A stretch of 43,153 nt of DNA from JAIBAI01 sp044238875 (GCA_044238875.1 JBIICM010000003.1:1-43153); one strand, 5' to 3'; counted from the first letter of the stretch, positions 33,997-42,985 are shown. Made by a program: numbers and translations. Notes: generated by a model from the sequence alone, not told the origin.

Positions 33997-35174
33997 AAAT
34001 CCTTGTCACGCTTTCACGGTTTCCTTGGCCCACCGATAAGGGAGATAAATTGCGTGCCTGGCATCAGTTAATGCATTTATCTGCAGATCATAAGCTGTAT
34101 GTATTTTGTTTGAATGATAAACCGGCAGGCGAGCAGGAACTTGAACGCATGCGATCAATTTGCAGCGATGTAAAGATTATAAGACTCAGCAAAAGAGGTA
34201 TCCTCCGCAGACTTTTGGGCAATATTTTTAGTCACCTTCCTTTTCAGGTGGCTTATTTTAATGATCAATCAGCAAGGGAAGCCTTTGAAACCTTTTACAA
34301 AGAGGTTAAGCCAGACTTTATTTACTGTCAGTTGGCACGAATGGCTGAATTCAGCCGTAATATTTCGGATTGTGTTAAGGTGATTGATTACCAGGATGCT
34401 TTTTCAAAGGGCATTGAACGCAGAATCAAAATTTCTCCGTTTTATAAAAGACCATTACTCCGTGAGGAATACCGTCGTTTAAAGCAATATGAAACAGACA
34501 TTTTTCACGACTTTGACCGGCGTATTATCATATCGGATCAGGATGCAAAACTGATTGGTGGTAGTAATAGCAACTTTGACTTCGATATCATACCAAACGG
34601 AGTTGATACTGAATTTTACAAACCTGAACCCGTTAGCCGCACCATTGATCTGCTTTTTACCGGTAATATGCAGTATGCGCCCAACGTAAACTGTGTTGTG
34701 TTTTTGATGGAGCAGGTTTTTCCTTTGCTGCTTAAGGAAATGCCACATATTCAGCTGATTGCAGCAGGAAAAGACCCTTCATCGGTTTTACGCCGGTTGG
34801 AAAGCAAACATCTTCACCTGACCGGATGGGTTGATGATCTGCGCAGCTACTACCGCCAGGCCCGCATTTTTGTGGCGCCCATGCAGATTGGTATAGGCAT
34901 GCAGAATAAAATACTGGAAGCCATGGCAATGGGTATGCCCGTTGTAACAAGCAGTCTTGCAAATAATGCAATAGGAGGGGAGCACGGTAAACACCTTTGG
35001 GTAGCAGATCAACCGCAGAAAGTTGCCGAAGCTATCATTTACCTTTTGTCGAATACTGAATATGCACTTCAGCTGGGCAGGAATGCGCGTGATTTTATGA
35101 CGAACCAGTACAGCTGGCAGAAACAAAATAACCGCCTTTGTCGTTTGTTCGAAAAGGGAGTCGGCATAAAATAA
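33993..35174 (+). CDS. glycosyltransferase, PEP-CTERM/EpsH1-associated sugar transferase type
   Basis: The product is 393 residues, GT-B fold. The start MKILVTLSRFPWPTDKGDKLRAWHQL resembles a sugar transferase group described with EpsH1/PEP-CTERM exopolysaccharide systems (TIGR03087). The C-terminal half has LLFTGNMQYAPNVN, LTGWVDDLRSYYRQARIFVAPM and a MQNKILEAMAMGMPVVTS donor-binding segment with the usual Glu. No PEP-CTERM gene is in this window, so the name reflects family only. The TTG start overlaps the previous stop (TTGA). It follows another glycosyltransferase directly and likely adds a different sugar. Confidence 0.88.
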   Translation: MKILVTLSRFPWPTDKGDKLRAWHQLMHLSADHKLYVFCLNDKPAGEQELERMRSICSDVKIIRLSKRGILRRLLGNIFSHLPFQVAYFNDQSAREAFETFYKEVKPDFIYCQLARMAEFSRNISDCVKVIDYQDAFSKGIERRIKISPFYKRPLLREEYRRLKQYETDIFHDFDRRIIISDQDAKLIGGSNSNFDFDIIPNGVDTEFYKPEPVSRTIDLLFTGNMQYAPNVNCVVFLMEQVFPLLLKEMPHIQLIAAGKDPSSVLRRLESKHLHLTGWVDDLRSYYRQARIFVAPMQIGIGMQNKILEAMAMGMPVVTSSLANNAIGGEHGKHLWVADQPQKVAEAIIYLLSNTEYALQLGRNARDFMTNQYSWQKQNNRLCRLFEKGVGIK

Positions 35175-35195
35175 GCGTCTACAGCATTAAATACC

Positions 35196-36404
35196 ATGGA
35201 AAATAAATCAGCATTGAATACCATTGAAGAAGCCATTCAGGACATCCGTGATGGCAAGGTAATTATCGTGGTAGATGATGAAGGGAGGGAAAATGAGGGT
35301 GATTTTATCACTGCAGCCCGCAATTCAAGTCCTGAAATGGTAAACTTCATGGCCAAGGAAGGAAGGGGGCTCATTTGTGTAGCACTAACAGAGGAGCGTT
35401 GTGAGGAGCTGAATCTGGAAATGATGGTCGTGAAAAACACCTCATCGCATGATACAGCATTTACCGTTTCAGTTGATCTCATTGGTCATGGCTGCACCAC
35501 CGGAATTTCAGCCTCTGACCGTTCAAAAACCATTCGGGCACTTGTTGATCCGGCCATTGAGCCGGGGGATCTGGCCAGACCCGGACATATTTTTCCTTTG
35601 AAAGCCGCTAACGGAGGGGTATTGCGTAGAACAGGCCATACTGAAGCTGCAGTTGACCTCTCCCGACTTGCAGGGTTTGAGCCTGCCGGAACTCTTGTCG
35701 AAATCATGAATGAGGATGGCAGTATGGCCCGGTTACCCGAACTGCTAAAGCTTTCGAAAAGTACAGGTATTAAGATTGTTTCAATTGAAGACCTGATTAA
35801 ATACCGGCTTGAACATGATACCCTGATCAGAAGAGAGGTTGATATTGATCTTCCCACCGAACGCGGCGATTTTAAGATGGTTGCCTATACCCAGACCACC
35901 AACGGCCAGCCTCATCTTGCCCTTACAAAGGGTACCTGGGCGCCTGACGAGTCGGTATTGGTGCGCGTTCACAGCTCCTGTCTTACCGGTGATATCTTTG
36001 GTTCCTGCCGCTGTGAGTGCGGTCCGCAGTTGCATGCTGCCATGGACATGATTGAAGCGGCAGGCAAGGGCGTTATTGTTTACATGAATCAGGAGGGCAG
36101 GGGTATTGGGCTGTTAAACAAGCTGAAAGCATATCGCTTGCAGGAAGAAGGTTTAGACACTGTTCAGGCCAATGAAAAACTTGGCTTCAGGCCAGATGAA
36201 AGGGATTATGGTGTTGGTGCCCAGATTTTGCGTGATCTTGGGGTAAGAAAATTAAAGCTGATGACCAACAATCCAACCAAAAGAGCGGGGTTGGTAGGTT
36301 ACGGCCTTGAAATTGTAGAGAATGTTCCGCTTGTAATTGCACCGAACATTCATAATGCCTCCTATATTGAGGTGAAAAGGAGCAAAATGGGGCATATTTT
36401 CTGA
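35196..36404 (+). CDS. ribBA: bifunctional DHBP synthase / GTP cyclohydrolase II
   Basis: RibBA starts both branches of riboflavin synthesis. The N-terminal domain converts ribulose 5-phosphate to 3,4-dihydroxy-2-butanone 4-phosphate, and the C-terminal domain opens GTP. The product is 402 residues. The DHBP domain (1-200) has [10 protein letters not shown] at 27-36 and a [17 protein letters not shown] segment. The cyclohydrolase domain (about 205-400) has [19 protein letters not shown], with three Cys as zinc ligands, and [17 protein letters not shown]. It ends in a normal length. It starts 21 nt after the glycosyltransferase stop and may be on the same transcript. The domains are complete, so both activities are likely. 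Confidence 0.96.
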   Translation: MENKSALNTIEEAIQDIRDGKVIIVVDDEGRENEGDFITAARNSSPEMVNFMAKEGRGLICVALTEERCEELNLEMMVVKNTSSHDTAFTVSVDLIGHGCTTGISASDRSKTIRALVDPAIEPGDLARPGHIFPLKAANGGVLRRTGHTEAAVDLSRLAGFEPAGTLVEIMNEDGSMARLPELLKLSKSTGIKIVSIEDLIKYRLEHDTLIRREVDIDLPTERGDFKMVAYTQTTNGQPHLALTKGTWAPDESVLVRVHSSCLTGDIFGSCRCECGPQLHAAMDMIEAAGKGVIVYMNQEGRGIGLLNKLKAYRLQEEGLDTVQANEKLGFRPDERDYGVGAQILRDLGVRKLKLMTNNPTKRAGLVGYGLEIVENVPLVIAPNIHNASYIEVKRSKMGHIF

Positions 36405-36515
36405 CGGTGCGGCCCTACAAACAAACGTTCAAAAAGGCAGGAGTATAGTTAATAAAAATGCTCAGAAGTTATTTTAATCAGTGTGCCTTGGCCTTTCCAA
36501 AAGCTTTGGATTGAT

Positions 36516-36523
36516 TAACTTTG
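36516..36523 (+). promoter_or_regulatory. putative -7 promoter box for the oxoamine synthase gene
   Basis: TAACTTTG matches TAnnTTTG. It is 30 nt before the ATG at 36554. A TTG occurs 25 nt upstream, a little far for the -33 element. The 149-nt gap between ribBA and this gene shows no other clear signal. Confidence 0.5.
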
Positions 36524-36553
36524 CAGAAAAAATCAGAAAAATAATTCCGCGTT

Positions 36554-37795
36554 ATGGACTTATTCGAAAAACTTAAACTGAACAGAGGGCCGCTGGGTGC
36601 CTATGCGAAAGATGTGCATGGATATTTTACCTTCCCCAAGCTCGAAGGTGAGATAGGACCACGAATGGTTTTCAGGGGCAGTGAGAAACTGAACTGGAGT
36701 CTGAACAATTATCTTGGACTGGCGAATCACCCGGAAGTGCGCAAGGCCGATGCCGACGCGGCAGCCACTTACGGCATGGCATATCCGATGGGAGCCCGGA
36801 TGATGTCAGGAAATTCTGACCTGCATGAACAGTTGGAGCGCGAACTGGCTGATTTCGAAAAGAAAGAAGATGCCATCCTCCTTAATTATGGTTATCAGGG
36901 TATTATGTCGGCAATTGATGCCCTGGTTGACCGGCATGATGTGATTGTATATGATTCAGAATCACACGCCTGCATCATTGACGGGGTGAGGCTGCACATG
37001 GGCAAACGTTTTGTTTATCCGCACAACGACATTAAAAATCTTGAAACACAATTAGAACGTGCTTCTAAGCTGGTTGCAGAAACTAATGGTTCAATTCTCG
37101 TGATTACCGAAGGTGTTTTCGGCATGAGTGGTGATCAGGGAAAACTCAAGGAAATTGTTGATCTGAAAAAGAAGTTTCAGTTTAGACTGTTGGTTGACGA
37201 TGCGCACGGCTTCGGCACCATGGGAAAAACAGGTGCAGGTGTATCAGAAGAGCAGGGATGCATGGACGGTGTGGATTTGTATTTTGGCACCTTTGCCAAA
37301 TCAATGGCCAGTATCGGAGCGTTTATTGCCGCTGAATCGCAGGTAATCGAATACCTCCGTTACAACACCCGCTCGCAGATTTTTGCCAAGGCTTTGCCCA
37401 TGCCACTGGTGGTAGGCGCCCTTAAAAGGCTTGAATTACTCAGAACCCGCCCTGAACTGAAAGATAACCTCTGGAAAATTGTTCATGCTCTGCAGAACGG
37501 CTTAAGGAATGCTGGATTTGAGTTGGGTAAAACACAGAGTCCGGTTACTCCTGTTTATCTCAACGGTTCAATACCAGAGGCTGCTAACCTTATCTTTGAT
37601 CTCCGCGAAAACTTCAATATTTTCTGTTCTATGGTGGTTTACCCTGTTGTTCCAAAAGGAGTGATCATGTTGCGACTGATCCCCACTGCGGTGCACACTG
37701 CCGAGGATGTTAAATATACTATCGAGACTTTCAGCAGCATTGCCGGTAAATTAAAAGCCGGTCACTATGAAAGAGCGATGGAGCAAGTGCTTTAA
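36554..37795 (+). CDS. alpha-oxoamine synthase family enzyme (serine palmitoyltransferase-like)
   Basis: This is a PLP enzyme of fold type I that condenses an acyl thioester with an amino acid. The product is 413 residues. The PLP lysine is at 249 in FGTFAKSMASIG, the PLP-binding Asp and His at 215 and 218 in VDDAHGFGTMGKTGAG, and a HACIIDG loop near 138. Members include serine palmitoyltransferase (sphingolipids), a cysteate acyltransferase used for capnine sulfonolipids, KBL and BioF. No kbl/tdh or bio genes are adjacent, so a sphingolipid or sulfonolipid role is favoured by the phylum, but the sequence alone does not decide. It ends in a good terminator. Confidence 0.88.
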   Translation: MDLFEKLKLNRGPLGAYAKDVHGYFTFPKLEGEIGPRMVFRGSEKLNWSLNNYLGLANHPEVRKADADAAATYGMAYPMGARMMSGNSDLHEQLERELADFEKKEDAILLNYGYQGIMSAIDALVDRHDVIVYDSESHACIIDGVRLHMGKRFVYPHNDIKNLETQLERASKLVAETNGSILVITEGVFGMSGDQGKLKEIVDLKKKFQFRLLVDDAHGFGTMGKTGAGVSEEQGCMDGVDLYFGTFAKSMASIGAFIAAESQVIEYLRYNTRSQIFAKALPMPLVVGALKRLELLRTRPELKDNLWKIVHALQNGLRNAGFELGKTQSPVTPVYLNGSIPEAANLIFDLRENFNIFCSMVVYPVVPKGVIMLRLIPTAVHTAEDVKYTIETFSSIAGKLKAGHYERAMEQVL

Positions 37796-37813
37796 GTTCG
37801 GTTTCTAATTTTC

Positions 37814-37839
37814 AAAACCCTGATATATCAGGGTTTTTT
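37814..37839 (+). terminator. intrinsic terminator after the oxoamine synthase gene
   Basis: The palindrome AAAACCCTGATATATCAGGGTTTT (arms 37814-37825 and 37826-37837) ends in T residues to 37839. It lies 14 nt before the next ATG, so the next gene either has its own start of transcription here or depends on read-through. Confidence 0.8.
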
Positions 37840-37853
37840 ACATAAAAGCTAGC

Positions 37854-39212
37854 ATGATCATTCAGCTGATGCTCTTTGTATTCTGGCTGGCCTTTTTTAT
37901 CTGGCTTGCCGGAAGTAGCCGGTTTATGGCGCAATCTGGCATACGTCCGAAGGTACTGCGGGCGCTCTTATTGGTGAAGATTCTTGCCGGTACCCTGCTC
38001 ACGCTCATTTACACTTACCATTATAAAGACCGGCAAAATGCTGATATTTATAAATACTTTGATGATGCCCGGGTGATACACGCCAGTTTACACAATGATC
38101 CGCTCATCTATTTTAGCCTTGTCAGCGGGATTGAATTGCAGGGTCATAGCACCCGTGAGGCAGAGCGCGAAATGAAAAACTGGACCCCATTGAGCGGTCC
38201 TTGGTTAAGGTTCACCCAAACAGCCGATTACAATATTTTCAACTCAAACAGGATTATTACCAGGGTAAATGCTTTACTGATGCCTCTTTCGCAGGAATTG
38301 ATCTTCACCCATGTGATTTTTTTCAGCTTCTTTTCACTATTGGGTTTGGTAGCTCTATATAGATTAGTAAAAGAAAAGCTGGAAAACCGTGAAACGCCGG
38401 CCATCCTCATGATCTTTTTTCTCCCTTCGGTAATGCTGTGGTGTTCAGGTTTGCTGAAAGATGGCTTTTTGCTTGCCCTGGTAAATTTATTTTGCTGGCA
38501 ATTATTCAGGTTAAGGGCTCCAATACAAAGTCGCAGCAGATTTTTGGTGATCGCATCCCTTTTTCTGCTTGGCGGTTTGATGCTGATTACCAAATATTAT
38601 GTTCTGCTGGCCGCCATGCCTGCCATTGCCGCCTTTATATGGAGTTGTTTACTGACTGATAAACGCCATATTCCGCTTGTTTATGCGGCCGTGCCTGCCA
38701 TACTGCTCATACTGTTGATTATGCAGTCAGAAATGCACATACGTCCCGACCTTTGGAGTGTTCTGGCCAATAAGCGTGAAGAAGCGCTGAAACTGGCCAT
38801 TTGGGCAGAGGCCCAACACCAGGTTTTTATTGATCCAGTAGAACCGGGCATACTTCCTGTGCTGGGCAAAGTGCCTGAAGCGATTTTTAACTGTTTGTTC
38901 AGGCCGTTTATAACAGAAGCCAGGGGTGGTTTTGTAATGTTGGCGGCCTGTGAAAATTTACTTGTACTTTTGCTTTTGATACTTTTTCTGAGAAAAATCA
39001 GCGCGTTTAAAATTTTTGATGAAAAGGTACTTTTTTTCCTGTCGTACAGCCTTTGTCTTGCTTTTATCATTGGTTTTACCACTCCGGTAACCGGCGGATT
39101 GGTAAGGTATAAAACTGCTTTCATGATTTATCTGTTACTTGCACTGCTTATGGCAGGAAATTTTTCAGCAGGCAAGCGATTAAGGAACTTATTTATTTCA
39201 GATGAGCACTGA
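37854..39212 (+). CDS. polytopic membrane protein, function unknown
   Basis: The product is 452 residues with about ten to eleven membrane helices (MIIQLMLFVFWLAFFIWLA at the start, ending with helices near 390-440). A periplasmic part near 55-120 has DADIYKYFDDARV-like acidic residues. The helix layout and the DIYKYFDDA segment recall membrane glycosyltransferases of the GT-C type or polysaccharide polymerases, but I cannot place it in a family. The last 11 nt overlap smpB in another frame. A strong terminator ends 14 nt upstream. Confidence 0.82.
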   Translation: MIIQLMLFVFWLAFFIWLAGSSRFMAQSGIRPKVLRALLLVKILAGTLLTLIYTYHYKDRQNADIYKYFDDARVIHASLHNDPLIYFSLVSGIELQGHSTREAEREMKNWTPLSGPWLRFTQTADYNIFNSNRIITRVNALLMPLSQELIFTHVIFFSFFSLLGLVALYRLVKEKLENRETPAILMIFFLPSVMLWCSGLLKDGFLLALVNLFCWQLFRLRAPIQSRSRFLVIASLFLLGGLMLITKYYVLLAAMPAIAAFIWSCLLTDKRHIPLVYAAVPAILLILLIMQSEMHIRPDLWSVLANKREEALKLAIWAEAQHQVFIDPVEPGILPVLGKVPEAIFNCLFRPFITEARGGFVMLAACENLLVLLLLILFLRKISAFKIFDEKVLFFLSYSLCLAFIIGFTTPVTGGLVRYKTAFMIYLLLALLMAGNFSAGKRLRNLFISDEH

Positions 39213-39663
39213 TAAAAAAGCTGCAAGGCTCAACATACAAAACAGGAGCGCCTCGTTTGAGTACGACCTTTTATTGCGCATCGAGGCTGGAATTCAGCTG
39301 ACCGGTACAGAGATAAAATCGGTAAGGGCAGGAAAGGTTTCGCTTGCTGAAGCTTATGGGGTTTTTATGAAAAACGAACTCTTTTTGCGCAATATGCACA
39401 TTGAAGAATATGCCCAGGGTAATATTTTCAATCATGAACCCAAACGCGACCGGAAATTGCTGCTGAAAAAGATTGAGTTGCACAAACTGCAAACCAAACT
39501 CAAGGATAAAGGATTGACGATCATTCCTTTGCGCATGTTTCTGAGCGAGTCGGGTTATGCCAAAGTAGAAATTGCGCTTGCCAAAGGCCGTAAACTTTAT
39601 GACAAGCGCGAGAGCCTTAAACAAAAAGATTTGCAACGCAGTTTGCAACGCGGGGAGTCATGA
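39202..39663 (+). CDS. smpB: SsrA-binding protein SmpB
   Basis: SmpB binds tmRNA and helps rescue stalled ribosomes. The product is 153 residues, the usual size. The start region INIQNRSASFEYDL, the GTEIKSVRAGKVSLAEAYGVF segment at 36-56, the HEPKRDRKLLLKK motif near 91 and the basic C-terminal tail (KGRKLYDKRESLKQKDLQR) are all family hallmarks. It starts inside the end of the upstream membrane gene and overlaps the next gene by 4 nt (ATGA), so the three are linked in translation. No tmRNA gene is visible in the window. Confidence 0.96.
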   Translation: MSTDKKAARLNIQNRSASFEYDLLLRIEAGIQLTGTEIKSVRAGKVSLAEAYGVFMKNELFLRNMHIEEYAQGNIFNHEPKRDRKLLLKKIELHKLQTKLKDKGLTIIPLRMFLSESGYAKVEIALAKGRKLYDKRESLKQKDLQRSLQRGES

Positions 39664-40601
39664 AAGTTTATTTTGCTGATACTGCCCACCCTTCACTCAT
39701 GGAGCGACTGGCTCAGGCCGGATTTGCCTGCCTGATGCCGCAGGCGCTCAATGCCGCAAACGCATCCGAATTACTGGCAGATGCAACGGGAATCGTAATC
39801 AGGAGCAAAATAAAGATTACCGCCGGGCTGATCGAAAAACTGCCCCAACTGAGGTTTATTGCCCGTGTCGGAGCCGGGATGGAAAATATTGATGTTGACT
39901 TTGCCACAAAGAAAGGCATTGTTTGTTTGCATGCTCCGGAGGGTAACCGCAATGCCGTTGCTGAACATGCGCTGGGTATGCTGCTGGCACTGATGAACAA
40001 TCTGCTGAGGGCCGACAGGGAGGTAAGGCAGGGTATCTGGAAACGCGAGGAAAACCGCGGTTATGAGTTATCCGGACTTACTGTTGGACTGATAGGCTAT
40101 GGTAACACAGGTTCAGCATTCGCCAAATTGCTGGCAGGTTTCGATCTCACCGTGCTCGCCTATGATAAATACAAAACAGGTTTTGGCGGTGGATATGTAA
40201 AAGAATCAACACCGGAAAGAATTTACAGTGAAGCCGATGTGCTCAGTCTGCATGTACCACTCACACAGGAAACAACCGGTCTGGTTGGATTTGAAATGCT
40301 GAGCCGATTCAAAAAGCCTGTATATCTGATCAATACATCAAGAGGCCCCTGCCTTAAAACTGTTGATTTGCTGGAAGCGATTGACAAGGGGATGGTAAAG
40401 GGTGCTGCCCTTGATGTGCTTGAATTTGAAGATGTCTCCTTTGAACAACTTAATGCCGGAGCAGAAACCTATCAGAAATTATTGCAATCAGAAAAGGTTA
40501 TTCTTAGTCCGCATATCGCCGGATGGACCTTTGAAAGTAGCAGGCGCATGGCCGATGTGCTTCTTAAAAAGATTTTGGAACTCAACTTGTTACCGCGCTG
40601 A
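39660..40601 (+). CDS. D-2-hydroxyacid dehydrogenase (phosphoglycerate dehydrogenase-like)
   Basis: The product is 313 residues of the D-isomer-specific 2-hydroxyacid dehydrogenase family. The NAD-binding motif GYGNTG is at 146-151 within TVGLIGYGNTGSAFAK, and the catalytic Arg, Glu and His lie in the expected INTSRGPCL, EFEDVS and LSPHIAGW regions. It resembles SerA but lacks the C-terminal ACT domain, so it would not be serine-inhibited in the usual way. It could be a serine-pathway enzyme or act on another 2-hydroxyacid. It starts 4 nt inside smpB and ends the transcript before the desaturase gene. Confidence 0.88.
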   Translation: MKVYFADTAHPSLMERLAQAGFACLMPQALNAANASELLADATGIVIRSKIKITAGLIEKLPQLRFIARVGAGMENIDVDFATKKGIVCLHAPEGNRNAVAEHALGMLLALMNNLLRADREVRQGIWKREENRGYELSGLTVGLIGYGNTGSAFAKLLAGFDLTVLAYDKYKTGFGGGYVKESTPERIYSEADVLSLHVPLTQETTGLVGFEMLSRFKKPVYLINTSRGPCLKTVDLLEAIDKGMVKGAALDVLEFEDVSFEQLNAGAETYQKLLQSEKVILSPHIAGWTFESSRRMADVLLKKILELNLLPR

Positions 40602-40647
40602 TGTGAATAAACTAATCAGGTTGCGTTCTAAAGCTTATGTTTTGAAC

Positions 40648-40655
40648 TATCTTTG
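40648..40655 (+). promoter_or_regulatory. putative -7 promoter box for the desaturase gene
   Basis: TATCTTTG matches TAnnTTTG and lies 36 nt before the ATG at 40692. A TTG 24 nt upstream (40621-40623) may be the -33 element. The start of transcription would be near 40662. Confidence 0.55.
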
Positions 40656-40691
40656 CATGCCTCTGGTTTGAGGCTGGCTTAATTTTTTTAC

Positions 40692-41753
40692 ATGACTTCA
40701 CCCAAGTTTACAGGCTCCAATGCCTTTCATACTGAGTTAAAGCACAGAATTTCAGAATACTTCAAAGAGGTCGGTTCCGCTCCGACAGGGAATTACAAAC
40801 TATTTCTCAAGGCCATTATTCTGGTTGTAATGTTTGTGCTGGTTTACACCCATCTAGTATTATTTACCCCACCCTGGTGGATGGCCATTCCTGAAGCCCT
40901 TATTTTGGGAGGCCTTACTGCTGCCATTGGGTTTAATGTGATGCATGATGGTGCGCATGGTAGTTTCAGCAAATATCCCTGGCTCAACAAGCTGGCCGGA
41001 CTGTCACTGAATTTTCTGGGTGCCAATGTTTTTCTGTGGAACACCAAGCACAATGTTGTGCACCATGCCTATACCAATATTGACGGAATTGATGATGACA
41101 TCAATGCAGGTCCACTGCTGCGACTATGCCACTCTCAAAAGTATTACAAAATGCATCGTTATCAGCATATTTACTTTTGGGCAACTTATTCGCTGCTCTA
41201 TTTATACTGGATTTTCTTTGCGGATTATAAAAAATACTTTACCCGTAAGGTGGGCAATATGCCGCTGAAGAAAATGCAGTTAAACGATCATATTTCATTC
41301 TGGGGTTTTAAACTGCTTCACATTGGTTTGTTTGTGGGTCTTCCGATTTATTGCTGGGGCTTTTTACCCTGGCTTACAGGATTTTTAGTGTATGGAATGT
41401 TTTCAGGTTTGGTGCTGAGTGTGGTATTTCAGCTGGCACATACGGTTGAAGACACCCATTTTCCCCAGCCTGTTTCAAACCGGTTGGAGGATGATTGGGC
41501 AGTGCATCAGTTAAAAACTACCGCCAATTTTGCTACTGGTAACAAAGTTATTTCATGGTTGGTTGGCGGACTTAATTTTCAGATTGAGCACCATTTGTTT
41601 CCGAAAATCTCGCATGTGCATTATCCTGCCATTTCGCGTATTATCAGGCAGGCCTGCGCCGATTATGGAGTAAAGTATATCGAATACCCCCGCATGCGCA
41701 TGGCGCTGGCATCTCACATCAGCCACCTGAGGAATATGGGCAGGGCTGTTTAA
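40692..41753 (+). CDS. membrane fatty acid desaturase
   Basis: The product is 353 residues of the membrane-bound di-iron desaturase family, which puts a double bond in acyl chains. The three His boxes are present: HDGAH at 85-89, HNVVHH at 120-125 and QIEHH near 300 (GLNFQIEHHLFPKISHVHYP). The QxxHH third box is typical of front-end/acyl-lipid desaturases. At least four hydrophobic helices lie in two pairs. No fused cytochrome b5 is present, so another electron donor is needed. It is monocistronic, and its stop nearly meets the convergent RNase H gene. Confidence 0.93.
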   Translation: MTSPKFTGSNAFHTELKHRISEYFKEVGSAPTGNYKLFLKAIILVVMFVLVYTHLVLFTPPWWMAIPEALILGGLTAAIGFNVMHDGAHGSFSKYPWLNKLAGLSLNFLGANVFLWNTKHNVVHHAYTNIDGIDDDINAGPLLRLCHSQKYYKMHRYQHIYFWATYSLLYLYWIFFADYKKYFTRKVGNMPLKKMQLNDHISFWGFKLLHIGLFVGLPIYCWGFLPWLTGFLVYGMFSGLVLSVVFQLAHTVEDTHFPQPVSNRLEDDWAVHQLKTTANFATGNKVISWLVGGLNFQIEHHLFPKISHVHYPAISRIIRQACADYGVKYIEYPRMRMALASHISHLRNMGRAV

Positions 41754-41756
41754 GTT

Positions 41757-42236
41757 TCAGGAATATAAACCTGATTCGTAACCCTCATCGGGCATCAAAT
41801 TTCTGCCATCTGCTGCTGCGGTAGCCAGTAAATCGCACCTTTCGTTTTCAGGGTGATTGGCATGGCCTTTTATCCAGCGGAACCTGATTTTATGTATGGC
41901 ATAATACCTTAGGAACTGTTTCCAGAGATCAGCATTTTTCTTTCCGGCAAAATCTTTGGCTTTCCAGCTAAAAACCCAGCCTTTTTCTACAGCGTCAACC
42001 ACATATTTTGAGTCAGACCAGACCAGCACATGGCTTCCTTTAATTTTCAGGGCAGCGAGGCCTGCAATTACCGCCCAGAGTTCCATTCTGTTGTTGGTTG
42101 TTCGCCTAAAACCCTGGCTTAATTCCCTGTAATGATTTCCGCTGCGAAGTATCACGCCAAAACCACCCGGACCTGGATTTCCGCGGGATGATCCATCGGT
42201 GAAGATCTCAATTATCTTTTCTGAACTCCCGGTCAC
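41757..42236 (-). CDS. rnhA: ribonuclease HI
   Basis: RNase HI cuts RNA in RNA-DNA hybrids. The product is 159 residues. The four acidic catalytic residues are D14 (FTDGSSRGNPGPGG), E52 (NNRMELWAVI), D75 (VWSDSKYVV) and D135 (GHANHPENERCDLLA), all present and in order. The start is a GTG at 42236, because an in-frame stop lies just upstream and no ATG is available. It follows purN on the same strand after 15 nt, so the pair probably shares a transcript. Confidence 0.95.
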   Translation of the reverse strand: MTGSSEKIIEIFTDGSSRGNPGPGGFGVILRSGNHYRELSQGFRRTTNNRMELWAVIAGLAALKIKGSHVLVWSDSKYVVDAVEKGWVFSWKAKDFAGKKNADLWKQFLRYYAIHKIRFRWIKGHANHPENERCDLLATAAADGRNLMPDEGYESGLYS

Positions 42237-42251
42237 CTGCGTCCAGATTAA

Positions 42252-42827
42252 TCAGTGTTTTTTTTGTACTGCAAGTTCCCTGATAACGAGCGGGAGGGTA
42301 TCGTATTCAAGAGAATGTATGCGTGCGGCCAGCTCCTCCGGTTTTTCTCCGTTAATCACCTCACATTTTACCTGACAAATGATCGGCCCTTCGTCATACT
42401 TTTCGTTTACATAATGCACGGTTATGCCGCTTTCTTTATCTCCGGCATCAATTACAGCCTTGTGTACATGAAGCCCATACATACCCTTGCCACCATATTC
42501 TGGCAGCAGCGCCGGGTGAAGGTTAATAATACGCCCTTCAAATTGTCTGATCATTTCAGCAGGAATAAGTTTCAGAAAACCAGCCAGTACAATCAGGTCA
42601 GGTCGGTACTTCATTTTAAAGTGATTCAGCCATTTAGCGTCTGATAGCTCATGCCCTTTGATGATTTCCAGGTTAATCCGGTAATCATACGATATATCAA
42701 GAAAACCCCGGCGGGGTTTGTCAGATACCAATGCCACCACCCTAACATCCGGATCATCTCTGAACTGTTCAGCCAGATTGCGTGCGTTGCTTCCTTTTCC
42801 GCTGCCAATAATGGCGATTCTAAACAT
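42252..42827 (-). CDS. purN: phosphoribosylglycinamide formyltransferase (GART)
   Basis: PurN formylates glycinamide ribonucleotide with 10-formyl-THF in purine synthesis. The product is 191 residues. The N-terminal GSGKGSNARNL phosphate-binding loop, the catalytic Asn/His in IINLHPALLPEYGG (N102, H104) and the Asp in KYDEGPII (D145) are all in place. It heads a leftward unit with rnhA and has a TACTTTTG box about 25 nt upstream. A normal family length and full catalytic set support an active enzyme. Confidence 0.95.
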   Translation of the reverse strand: MFRIAIIGSGKGSNARNLAEQFRDDPDVRVVALVSDKPRRGFLDISYDYRINLEIIKGHELSDAKWLNHFKMKYRPDLIVLAGFLKLIPAEMIRQFEGRIINLHPALLPEYGGKGMYGLHVHKAVIDAGDKESGITVHYVNEKYDEGPIICQVKCEVINGEKPEELAARIHSLEYDTLPLVIRELAVQKKH

Positions 42828-42852
42828 CTGTCATCATTATTTATTGAGCCGC

Positions 42853-42860
42853 CAAAAGTA
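42853..42860 (-). promoter_or_regulatory. putative -7 promoter box for purN-rnhA
   Basis: Read on the minus strand this is TACTTTTG, a full match to TAnnTTTG, about 25 nt before the purN ATG. The upstream region toward 42880 has T-rich sequence but no clear TTG at the right distance. Confidence 0.5.
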
Positions 42861-42898
42861 TTGAATACTCCTGATAAAACGCCTGGTTGTTTCGCAGG

Positions 42899-42985
42899 AC
42901 TTCCTTTAAGCAAGCTTAAGTCAGCAGGTTATTTAGTTTTTTTGGCTGTTTCACAGCCGGTTTTCATCAGCGTGACCCCGGAGGG
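42899..42985. repeat. 87-bp repeat, copy 1
   Basis: This 87-bp sequence is repeated exactly at 43067-43153, a period of 168 bp. It contains AAGCAAGCTT at 42908-42917 and a GGCTG-TTTCA-CAGCC hairpin near 42944-42958. There is no gene from 42828 to the window end. Confidence 0.9.

Noticed and set aside
42255..42644. 129-codon open frame opposite purN.
   Set aside because: It is the complementary strand of a clear purN gene with all catalytic residues.
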